Assembly (NCBI GenBank): GCA_016722705.1
Contig: JADKGN010000004.1
Location: 2,775,300-2,839,299 of the forward strand
Source of the DNA: Candidatus Dechloromonas phosphoritropha
GTDB lineage: Bacteria > Pseudomonadota > Gammaproteobacteria > Burkholderiales > Rhodocyclaceae
Direction of reading: 5' to 3'
Length of the DNA: 64,000 nucleotides
Shown in pieces: positions 1-7,079 of this stretch; within the stretch, counting starts at the first letter, position 1, and every line of letters begins with the position of its first letter. Position numbers and translations under genes: made by a program. The notes beneath the pieces are model-generated. The model was not told the DNA's origin. It worked only from the letters and a program-made list of their open reading frames with translations, and did not search any database.

Positions 1-279
1 CATGTCTACCCGGCCGGAGGTGGGTGGCGCCGTGGGGCGAAGTTCCCAGGGGTAGTCCATCTGCTGCTCGAACTCGTCGATCAGCCACTTGCCACCGTAA
101 CCTCCCCCGTCCGAGACCTTGTGCATGGTGAGCCGTTCTGTGTAAACGACACCCATGGTGGTCGAGTTCCCTTCGAGGTAGACCGAAAGCTCTGGGCACT
201 TGGCTTTGGCGGCTATCGCCAGAGCGGATGGAGCCCACAGCAAGGCCGCAGCAAGCACGATGGATAACATTCGCCGCAT
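1..279 (-). CDS. Secreted hypothetical protein, 3' part cut by window edge
   Basis: The reverse strand reads open from an ATG at 279 to the window edge (93 codons, no stop). The first 22 or so residues are a typical Sec signal peptide: MRRM, a hydrophobic Leu/Ala stretch, then APSALA before the mature chain. The mature part is polar, with a single early Cys (KAKCPELSVYLEG) and a Gly-rich GGGYGGKW segment. A purine-rich stretch (agggggagct) precedes the start and may serve as ribosome binding site. I do not recognise a family and the C-terminus is missing. A second in-frame ATG at 270 is an alternative start. Confidence 0.6.
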   Translation of the reverse strand, partial: MRRMLSIVLAAALLWAPSALAIAAKAKCPELSVYLEGNSTTMGVVYTERLTMHKVSDGGGYGGKWLIDEFEQQMDYPWELRPTAPPTSGRVDM

Positions 280-310
280 GGTTATAGCTCCCCCTAAGGA
301 TAGGAATTCA

Positions 311-490
311 CCCCAAAGGGGTCAGAGACATTTCCTGTGTTCTTTTGGTTGAAGAAGAATCCGAGTTGCTGCGGTCGACCGGAAAAACTGGCCAGAAACT
401 GGAAATTACTCTGATCCCTTTCACCGCATTCAGGCAGAAAATTATGGCGGGTTTTGGGGAGTGCAGGGGAGAATTTGGCGGAAATTCCGG
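311..490. repeat. Cluster of three short dispersed repeat units upstream of cotH
   Basis: This 330-base gap between the divergent genes holds three repeat types and no convincing gene. At 311-334 lies a GGGGTCAGAG box (ccaaaggggtcagagacatt). At 367-402 lies a GTCGAC-cored unit (gcggtcgaccggaaaaactg), which runs into a reverse-orientation CTGATCCC box at 405-420. At 431-490 lies a third unit (atggcgggttttggggagtg) that recurs as an imperfect direct repeat at 2667-2728, on the other side of cotH. Identity between the two copies of the third unit is about 80 percent by eye. Confidence 0.7.
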
Positions 491-609
491 AAACTTCCCG
501 TTGACGACAGGCGGCAAGAGCGGAAATACTCGCGCAATGGCGCTTGAATTTCCCATTTTTCCCTATCGAAAGTACCGGCAAGCTGCCGGTAAACCAGGAG
601 AAACCAGCC

Positions 610-2313
610 ATGGATCGCATTCCTGATTCCGGAACAACGAAAGACATCCGAAATTTAGTCAAATCCGTTTTCATTCCGGCACTCCCGAAAGATTCAAGAG
701 CGCGAAAGATCGCTGAGGAAGCGGATGATCCCGCCAATGCAGATTCATTCCTGCGAGGCAAAGCTGAATTTGAGCGGGCGGCTGCCGCGCTGAAACTGCT
801 TGCAGATTCATCCGAGAATGGCAAGATCCGTTTTCGGTTGGCCGACCAGGAAACTTTGACGCAGGCGGGAATGGTAGTTGCCCTTTGGCAAAAGGCTGCC
901 GAAGATCGGACGACCATTTTTTCTGGCACAGGCGCACTGGGCTCCACCATCATGGTTGTGCAGGTCGATGGAGTCGATCTGAACACACTCTGGAAAGATG
1001 ATGAGTTCGGCGAGGCACTGAAAGCGAATGGAAACGCAGACGCTTCCGTGCGTGTTTTTGAAACGCAGCCTGCGCTTTTCCTCCCGAAACAGCCCGACCC
1101 CGATAACGGCGTGATCATCGCTGAGCGGGGCGAGCAGGTATCCGTCAAGCGCCGTGGAAATACAAGCCGGTGGGATTCAAAGGTCAATATCTCGGTCTAT
1201 CTTGATAATGATGAAGAATCCGGTATTCCCCGCCAGCTCAACCTGCTCAACGCACTCCGCGATCCTTCGTACCATAGAGTCCGGCTCGCCTTTGACCTTC
1301 TGGGTCTGGCAAGGTGTCCGGTACGTCCAAATATGTACGCAGAACTCACCTTGAATGGAAAGTGCTATGGTACCTATGTGGCCATGCCGCCGATGGATGA
1401 TTATCACTTCAAAACCTATCTTCCAGGCGTCAAGCACCGGGCGATCTTCAAAGGCAACTATGGGGATGATCTTCCCGGTGGCGCTTCCCTTGAGCTGCGC
1501 GGAGTCCAGGCGACAGATTACTTTGCGCCCAACTCCCGTCCTGAAAGCCGTACCTATGAACCCCGTCTCGACACACCTGACAGCGACTATGCTGCCTTGG
1601 CCAGCTTTCTGACGGCCTTTCACTCGAATAAGCCGGCAAGTGCCTCTTTTTTCGATACTGCACGCAAGATACTGGATGTCGAAGGTTTCCTGCGCACTAT
1701 GGCTGTGGTCAACCTGCTCGGCTCCTGGGATACCTACTATCTCAACAGCCAGAACTACTTCCTTCATTTGGCAGTTGATGATTCGTCGAATCAGCCGCCA
1801 TTTGCCACATTTTTCCTCAATGACCTGGATAGTCTGCTGGGAGTTAGCTGGCCAGGCCAGAAGCGCAACTGGCAGGACAAGGACCTGCTTTACCGAGGCA
1901 GGGAGATCGGCAAAATCCCGTTGATCACGAAGCTGCTGGCGAACGATCATTTTAGGAATTACTATGTCGATTTCATGGAGTGGTTTGTAGATAAACATTT
2001 CAACGTTGAGCGTCTGCGCCTCATTCAAGCGGCGCGCTGGTCCATTTTGGAGCAATCCGTGTACTTGGAGGCGGACACTCCCTTCGGCGCTCCACACACC
2101 AACCGACCGTGGACGAATGATCAGATCTATCGGGCCGCCGTTCTCAATCAAACCCTCATTTCTGAACAGGAACCCCTAAATGGGATTCGAGTCGATGGAA
2201 TAGAGGGCTTTGTCGCGGGGCGCTGCAAGAAAGTCCTGGGACAGCTCGCCGGGATGACCCGCTCAAACAGCAGAGTAGACTTCGATTCAGTGAATTGGAA
2301 TCTTCCGACCTAA
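610..2313 (+). CDS. CotH-kinase-like protein
   Basis: 567-residue protein resembling the CotH family, atypical protein kinases first known from the Bacillus spore coat. Signs are the RRGNTSRWDSKVN segment (about residue 180; CotH proteins have RGNSS/RGNTS), the RLAFDLLG helix, the AIFKGNYGDD segment, LLGSWDTYYLNSQNYFL (about residue 370) and FLNDLDSLLG, which matches the metal-binding DLD region. The start at 610 is preceded by AGGAG at 596-600; an upstream TTG at 544 in the same frame lacks such a site. No signal peptide is visible, so it is probably cytoplasmic. It stands alone, with dispersed repeats on both sides, suggesting a transferred cassette. Substrate unknown; the family assignment is fairly firm, kinase activity is inference. 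Confidence 0.75.
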   Translation: MDRIPDSGTTKDIRNLVKSVFIPALPKDSRARKIAEEADDPANADSFLRGKAEFERAAAALKLLADSSENGKIRFRLADQETLTQAGMVVALWQKAAEDRTTIFSGTGALGSTIMVVQVDGVDLNTLWKDDEFGEALKANGNADASVRVFETQPALFLPKQPDPDNGVIIAERGEQVSVKRRGNTSRWDSKVNISVYLDNDEESGIPRQLNLLNALRDPSYHRVRLAFDLLGLARCPVRPNMYAELTLNGKCYGTYVAMPPMDDYHFKTYLPGVKHRAIFKGNYGDDLPGGASLELRGVQATDYFAPNSRPESRTYEPRLDTPDSDYAALASFLTAFHSNKPASASFFDTARKILDVEGFLRTMAVVNLLGSWDTYYLNSQNYFLHLAVDDSSNQPPFATFFLNDLDSLLGVSWPGQKRNWQDKDLLYRGREIGKIPLITKLLANDHFRNYYVDFMEWFVDKHFNVERLRLIQAARWSILEQSVYLEADTPFGAPHTNRPWTNDQIYRAAVLNQTLISEQEPLNGIRVDGIEGFVAGRCKKVLGQLAGMTRSNSRVDFDSVNWNLPT

Positions 2314-2334
2314 GCGCGAGACCTTCCTTCGAGC

Positions 2335-2400
2335 CAACAGGGTCAGGTTTATCTGGTTTTCCGCCTGTTTTTTCCGTCGACCGCAACAAGCTGTGTTTTT
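2335..2400 (-). repeat. GTCGAC-cored repeat joined to a CTGACCC box
   Basis: Read on the reverse strand, a GTCGAC-cored unit (gcggtcgacggaaaaaacag) continues through a short A-rich spacer to CTGACCCTG. This is the same order of parts as the unit at 367-420, showing that the two boxes form one composite repeat of roughly 50 bases. It lies just past the cotH stop codon. Confidence 0.65.
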
Positions 2401-2666
2401 CAGTCGAAAAGGGCAGGGGTATTTTCCCGTGGCTCAGATAATGGAATGACTTTGAGCCCTTGGGCTGTCCCGCTTGGCGCCGGCGCGTGGCCTGCTGCTC
2501 TAAGAAGTGGGTTGGGAAGAGAACGTCGATCCACTTGCGCAGCCGATACCGGCGCTCGAAGTCGATCAACGGATCGGTTGGTAGACAAGCACTTCTGGAG
2601 TCGTTCGGTGGGAGCGCTTATGCCTGAGGCTCGCGAAACGCCAACCAGCCAACGTTTTGCGGGCCT
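2401..2666. other. Intergenic stretch without a recognisable gene
   Basis: No convincing gene is seen. The reverse strand is open from 2569 through this stretch and encodes a basic peptide containing DFERRYRLRKWIDVLF, which looks protein-like, but there is no start context and I recognise no family. It may be the remnant of a decayed gene like its neighbour at 2745-3024. Confidence 0.3.
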
Positions 2667-2728
2667 CAGGCTGGAAATGGTGGCGGGTTTTGCGGGGTGC
2701 CGGGGAGAATTGGGCGGAAACTCCCGAC
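2667..2728 (+). repeat. Second copy of the repeat found upstream of cotH
   Basis: About 60 bases align with 431-490 in the same orientation, sharing ggcgggtttt, gggagaatt and ggcggaaa blocks. The two copies bracket the cotH gene, as expected of a repeat-flanked cassette. Confidence 0.6.
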
Positions 2729-2744
2729 TGGCGCCGACCGCAGT

Positions 2745-3024
2745 GCCCGGCGACCCCCAGAACCATTTGCCAGTCGCGCGTCAGCCCTTCCGGGTAGATG
2801 ATGGGTATCAGGTAATGTGCGATGAATCCGCTGTGATACCCATCGTCGCCCGCCCTCCAGCGTAAGCGGTTTTCCAGCGGGGTCAGCGGGCAGATGCCGC
2901 CGCTGAATTCGATAAACGCTACCTAAGCCAGCGTGGCAAAGTGCAGCCAGCGCAGTTGCGGGAAGCGCCAGGTCAGCACGGCGCCGAGCACGACAAACGC
3001 GATGAATGCTTGGTGAAGCAGAGC
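2745..3024 (-). pseudogene. DUF2784 family protein remnant
   Basis: Conceptual translation of the reverse strand gives HQAFIAFVVLGAVLTWRFPQ, then LRWLHFATLA, an in-frame stop, and VAFIEFSGGICPLTPLENRL, followed by AHYLIPIIYPEGLTRD. This is the characteristic core of DUF2784 small membrane proteins (ICPLTPLENRLR and HYLLPLIYP motifs). The N-terminal start is missing because a GGGTCAGAG repeat begins at 3023. An amber codon interrupts the middle near 2922. After about 2750 the frame runs into repeat sequence instead of the usual C-terminus. This is a decayed gene eroded by repeats at both ends. Confidence 0.75.
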
Positions 3025-3120
3025 CCAAAAGGGTCAGAGACATTTCGATCAGGGGCAGTAACGAGGGGCCAAAAGGGTCAGAGTAAATTAGATTTTTCAA
3101 TTCACTCTGACCCTTTTGGC
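3023..3120. repeat. GGGTCAGAG boxes, including a 17-base-arm inverted repeat
   Basis: A single box (aaaagggtcagagacatttc) lies at 3023-3046. At 3068-3120 two boxes face each other: GCCAAAAGGGTCAGAGT, an AT-rich loop of about 19 bases, then ACTCTGACCCTTTTGGC. The arms are perfectly complementary over 17 bases and would form a strong hairpin. The same box occurs at 311, 6608 and, less exactly, 28887. Confidence 0.75.
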
Positions 3121-3299
3121 ACTGCTGAACATGATGCCCAACAACGAAGCACGGAACAATCAAAATGGGCCGGGGTCGGACGTCAGGCCGGTGTCCAGAA
3201 AGTTTGCAGTGTGATGTTTAGAGGGCCGCCGATGCGCGCTAAATCGGAGCTTGGCACATTTGATCAGGCTTCGCCTTGGAGGCGACCATTCTGGTTTTT

Positions 3300-3350
3300 G
3301 GCTTGTTATTGCGGTCGACCGCAGCTATTCACTCCGACCCCGTTGACTAC
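3300..3350 (+). repeat. Shortened composite repeat (GTCGAC core plus CCGACCCC)
   Basis: The run gcggtcgaccgcagctattc followed by actccgacccc has the two boxes of the composite repeat seen at 367-420, with the A-rich spacer mostly deleted. It ends about 55 bases before the 3' end of the TPR gene, so the two-gene unit at 3405-6577 has repeats of the same family on both sides. Confidence 0.55.
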
Positions 3351-3404
3351 GCTGCTCCAGTTGCGGACAGGGCAACTTGGCAGTGCGCCTTGAACCAGAG
3401 TGCC

Positions 3405-5567
3405 TCACACCAGCAAGGGCGCGGGCAAAGGCTGATAGCGATCCAGCAAGTCCTTGAGCCATTCCGTGCCGGTAGCCAATGCTGAATCGGTGCGGGCATT
3501 CAAGGCTTCCCAGTGCTGTTTCAAGTAGGGCAGCCACGACGGGCTGTCGTGGGCCGGGGATCGAGTTTCAACATCAAGCCATGCTTGCACCGCTTGTCTG
3601 GCTTGATCGCGCTCGCCGGCTCCGGCGGAACTGGACTGCAAGGTCTGCAAATAACGCCACAGCCGCGTTTCCAGCGGAAATTCCTGCCGGGCGGCGGGGT
3701 CGTAACGGTCAAGCACGTCGGCATCCCATTGTTGTCGCGTCACGGCCTGCCGCAAGGCTGACGGCAGGGGCAGCACCCGATCAACCAAGTTCACATCTTC
3801 GATGCTGGGGGCAGTTGCATCCCCTGAGGTCGATGCGGCCACCCAGGAGCGAATCGACTCGGCGAAGGCGCGCCAAGCGGGATCGCTTTCGGGGCTGATG
3901 GTGCCGACGCTGGCGGGTGCCTCGTCGTCTTTGTGGGCTGGCAGCCGGCCTTGCGCCGCCAACTGCTGGCGTTGCAGGAGATTGCGCAGATAGTCTTCGG
4001 CGCGCACTTTCCCATGGTGGCGGGTCACAAAGCGCTGCAAATGATCAATGGCCGTCTGCAAGTCGTCCGGCCCGTTGCGCCGGGCATAGGCGGTGGCCAA
4101 CAGCACCGCGCAAGCCTCATTGCCAGGGTCAACCCGCAAACCGTGTTGGGCGTGGGCCAGGGCCTCGGCCCAGTCCTCGCGACGAATGGCCAATTGGGCC
4201 AGGGTGGAATGGGCATACAGGTCGTCGGGGTCCAACTGCAACACTTGCCGCAACAGGCGGTAGGCCTGGGCCTGATCGTCGGGGGCGCTGGAGGCGGCCA
4301 GCAGGCGCGCCAGATCTACGCGGCAGTGCAGTTGGTCTGGAAAGCGCCGGGTCATTTCCCACAGCACCCACTGCGCGCGTTGCGGCTGGCTGGCCTGGCG
4401 TAAAGCCAACTCCCACAGCATCCACAGCCTGGGGTTATCTGCGTCCATGGGCAAGGCCAAGTGGATCCATTGGAACAGGCGGGACTGGATTTCCGGGTCA
4501 CGAATGGAGTATTCCTCGCACAGGGCACGGGCGCACCGGTCCAGATTGCGCACGAAGTAGTAGGCATCGCCCGACTTGTGCAAGAAGTCTTCGTGGGCGC
4601 CGAGCAGGGGACGGATAGCTTTCCAGGCTTGTGCCAGGCTGTCGGATTGGCGCACGGCCCGGACGGCTTGGTCAGTCTCGTTAGCCAAGCCCGGCGGTTT
4701 GAGTTTGTAGACTGAGCTTGAGATGGGGGCACCGTAGCGCTGCGTGGCAAGCCCCAACAAGCTCAGCACCGACGCGGTCTTGTCGTCGCCCAGGGGAGAG
4801 AGCAAGTCGGTCAGGAACGCCCGGTAGTTGTCGGCATTCATGCTGGGGTTGCGCGCCATGACGCCGCGCAATGCATCCGCCAGTTCTTCCAGGGCCGGGG
4901 TGCCCCAGCCCTTGCGGCGTTGGTAGCGGTTGACGAGGGCCTGCACTTGCAGCCGCGGGTTACGCAGACTGTCCTCATCCGACAGGGGCAGCTGGGCCAG
5001 GGCCAGCAGGCCCAGGTTGAGGTAACGCGCGGAGCGGGTGCGCCCTGCCTCAACCACAATGGATTGCCAGAAGAACTGCAACTGGTCGTCGGCCTGTTGC
5101 GCGGCCAGCAACTGCCAGTAGTCGTACTCCGGGTCGCGATAGGCCGAAAGGGCTAGTGAGCCCAGCCAAGTAAGCCATAGTGCGCGCTCGGCACGCAACG
5201 CGGCGCGGGCTTGCGGCAGTGCAAAGTACAGCGGCCATTGCAGCGCTTCGCATACTTGGGCGGCGTAGGCGCCGAGTTTTCTTGCGGGCGGTTGGGGAGC
5301 CTGGCGTTGTGCCAAGAGCCAAGCCGCTAGGCCGCTATCCAAATATCCCGGCAAATCGGCCGTGGGGTCAAATTCCGGCGCGGCAGAACGGGGCTCACCG
5401 AGCAATGTGCGCGACACAATGCGGCTGCCCAGAGGCAACACCGCCAACAAGAATTGGTGGGGCGCCGCGCGCTCAAAGGGGCCGATGTCCGCAGCGCCAC
5501 GCAGCAAATCCGCGATGGCCTGCTGAGGATCCTGGCGCAGTTCGTCGGCCCATTGCTGCCAACTCAT
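3405..5567 (-). CDS. TPR-repeat protein of unknown function, coupled to upstream gene
   Basis: 720-residue protein, start ATG at 5567. It is almost entirely helical and Gln/Ala/Leu/Trp-rich. Between about residues 400 and 530 it contains tetratricopeptide-like repeats (for example LLRQVLQLDPDDLYAHSTLA and ALAHAQHGLRVDPGNEACAV). The C-terminal third is acidic and proline-containing. No signal peptide, membrane segment or catalytic motif is seen. The start codon overlaps the stop of the preceding gene in an ATGA quartet, so the two are translated together and probably act together. I recognise no family for either partner. The TPR region implies a protein-binding scaffold. A role in defence or conflict is possible because of the accessory setting, but nothing in the sequence proves it. 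Confidence 0.75.
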   Translation of the reverse strand: MSWQQWADELRQDPQQAIADLLRGAADIGPFERAAPHQFLLAVLPLGSRIVSRTLLGEPRSAAPEFDPTADLPGYLDSGLAAWLLAQRQAPQPPARKLGAYAAQVCEALQWPLYFALPQARAALRAERALWLTWLGSLALSAYRDPEYDYWQLLAAQQADDQLQFFWQSIVVEAGRTRSARYLNLGLLALAQLPLSDEDSLRNPRLQVQALVNRYQRRKGWGTPALEELADALRGVMARNPSMNADNYRAFLTDLLSPLGDDKTASVLSLLGLATQRYGAPISSSVYKLKPPGLANETDQAVRAVRQSDSLAQAWKAIRPLLGAHEDFLHKSGDAYYFVRNLDRCARALCEEYSIRDPEIQSRLFQWIHLALPMDADNPRLWMLWELALRQASQPQRAQWVLWEMTRRFPDQLHCRVDLARLLAASSAPDDQAQAYRLLRQVLQLDPDDLYAHSTLAQLAIRREDWAEALAHAQHGLRVDPGNEACAVLLATAYARRNGPDDLQTAIDHLQRFVTRHHGKVRAEDYLRNLLQRQQLAAQGRLPAHKDDEAPASVGTISPESDPAWRAFAESIRSWVAASTSGDATAPSIEDVNLVDRVLPLPSALRQAVTRQQWDADVLDRYDPAARQEFPLETRLWRYLQTLQSSSAGAGERDQARQAVQAWLDVETRSPAHDSPSWLPYLKQHWEALNARTDSALATGTEWLKDLLDRYQPLPAPLLV

Positions 5568-6577
5568 GTCAGCACCTCGCCAAAGTCGGAACAGCCGGGC
5601 AAGGCTTTCAGCCCCTGCACATGGCGGTTGCGGGCCGCGAGCACGGCTGCATCGTCCTTGAGCGCATGTTCACGGGTGATGAAACCGAGGGCCTTGATGT
5701 GTCTGGCTTGGTATTCGATGGGAAGCGTCAGCAGTTCCGGGGTAAAGGCAGCGGGAACCTCGGGGTTCGCCAAATCCAGCGTGTAGCCGTAGCTTTCACC
5801 TCCGGGTAGCAGCGGCGCGGGGATGAAGGCGCCGGACATTTCCGCGTCCAGCACCGTGGGTCGGCTGAAGCTGGCAACGGCCCCTTTCTTGGTGGCCATC
5901 AACCGTGCCTGGCGCACCTCGTCCACCGTGTAGCACATCAAGGCGACAGGGAGCGGTTTCCCCGCCGTGCTGGGCCAATGCGTCAAACCCAGGCGGTCGC
6001 GCAGGATATGGGACCAGTCGGTCTTGACCAATGCCGCCAGGTCGCCACCAAAATCGTTGAGGAAGGTGGCGAACAAGGGACGAGCTTGCGTGCGTTGGGC
6101 ATTCCATTGCGCTACAAACTCGGTGCGCAATGCCTCATCGGTGTCGGACAACTTGTTCTTGCGCAAGTCTTTCTGTGAATTGAAGAAGCGCTGCCAAAAG
6201 TTGTTGGCGGCGTCAAAAGTTAGTGGATGGTCGAACAATTGACCTACAGACTCCAGACGCAACAAAAAAGTGTTGTCCAATTGCTCATTCAAATGCGCGC
6301 TGCCGTTTACGGCCATAAAGCATTCAGAGCTTCTCGGCAGATCCTTGGGGACATGGACGAATGAACTCAAGTAGCCCTTGTGCTCCGCCTTCCAATCCTT
6401 GTGCGCGGCAACATCACCGACATAGGCGTTGTACTCGGCCGCACGCCCGTCCGAGACTGCATGCTCCCAGCGGAAGTTGGCTACCACACAACGAATCGCC
6501 GCGCCAACCGGGGACGCGACCGTATCTGAAGCAAGACGGTGAAGGAGCGAGCTAAGGTTCATGAGCGTAAGAATCAT
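5564..6577 (-). CDS. Unknown protein, first gene of a two-gene unit
   Basis: 337 residues; start ATG at 6577, with an alternative ATG at 6562. No signal peptide or membrane helices are visible. Features include an aromatic-rich N-terminal third (FRWEHAVSDGRAAEYNAYVG), a central FVHVPKDLPRSSECFMAV stretch, a FFNSQKDLRKNKLSD segment and a C-terminal half rich in Pro/Leu with YTLDLANPEVPAAFTPELL. I recognise no domain. Its stop overlaps the start of the TPR gene by four bases (ATGA). A GGGGTCAGCG repeat sits about 30 bases upstream of the start at 6608-6628, so there is little room for a native promoter; the unit may be a mobile cassette. Confidence 0.7.
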   Translation of the reverse strand: MILTLMNLSSLLHRLASDTVASPVGAAIRCVVANFRWEHAVSDGRAAEYNAYVGDVAAHKDWKAEHKGYLSSFVHVPKDLPRSSECFMAVNGSAHLNEQLDNTFLLRLESVGQLFDHPLTFDAANNFWQRFFNSQKDLRKNKLSDTDEALRTEFVAQWNAQRTQARPLFATFLNDFGGDLAALVKTDWSHILRDRLGLTHWPSTAGKPLPVALMCYTVDEVRQARLMATKKGAVASFSRPTVLDAEMSGAFIPAPLLPGGESYGYTLDLANPEVPAAFTPELLTLPIEYQARHIKALGFITREHALKDDAAVLAARNRHVQGLKALPGCSDFGEVLT

Positions 6578-6607
6578 ACCTCAAGCGACTTGGGAGTGGT
6601 GCTCGAA

Positions 6608-6628
6608 CCCAAAGGGGTCAGCGACATT
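6608..6628 (+). repeat. GGGGTCAG box upstream of the two-gene unit
   Basis: The sequence cccaaaggggtcagcgacat matches the boxes at 311 and 3023 with one change. Between it and feoA (6650-6800) the reverse strand reads open for about 50 codons, ending in ESANPFEGLKA and a stop, but has no start of its own. I treat it as unassigned. Confidence 0.6.
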
Positions 6629-6802
6629 TGCTTTACCCCAAATTTTTTTCAAGCCTTGAGGCCCTCGAAAGGATTGGCGGATTCAATATATCCGAGACGG
6701 CGTTCAACGTGGGGGGTGATCGCCTCGTCTCGCCGGGCATTCTCTCGCCGATCAGGAGTGGCAACACTCACCCCGTCAATGACCAGGCCCGCGTGAATCA
6801 GC

Positions 6803-7078
6803 CTACCCAAAAACCTCGCCAACGTCCTTCTCCACCCAGATATGCCGGGCGACGGCGTGTTCGAGCGCGAGTTCGACTTCGTCGGCGAGGATGACGGTCA
6901 TCGGCCGCTGTTGCAGCACCTTGAGCGGGCGCGATTCGGCGAGGCCGTAGGCGGTGAGTTGTTCGCGCTGGAGCGCGTCGATTTCGTCGCCGAATCCGGC
7001 GAGGCGGACTTCCTGGCCGGGCGGAATGAAGGCGAGCGGCAGGCGGGCCGCCTTGCGGATGTCGGGTTTCGGGCTCAT
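6803..7078 (-). CDS. feoA: FeoA-domain ferrous iron transport protein
   Basis: 91-residue protein with an SH3-like FeoA domain: PLAFIPPGQEVRLAGF near residue 15, LTAYGLAESRPLKVLQQRP in the middle (the family has L..LGL..G..+.+....P), and a C-terminal VELALEHAVARHIWVE (family: ...LALGRELA..I.V). FeoA proteins bind the cytoplasmic side of FeoB. It starts one base after the feoB stop (TGACATG), so it is co-translated. The order feoB then feoA is the reverse of the usual feoA-feoB arrangement. Confidence 0.85.
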   Translation of the reverse strand: MSPKPDIRKAARLPLAFIPPGQEVRLAGFGDEIDALQREQLTAYGLAESRPLKVLQQRPMTVILADEVELALEHAVARHIWVEKDVGEVFG

Positions 7079-7079
7079 G

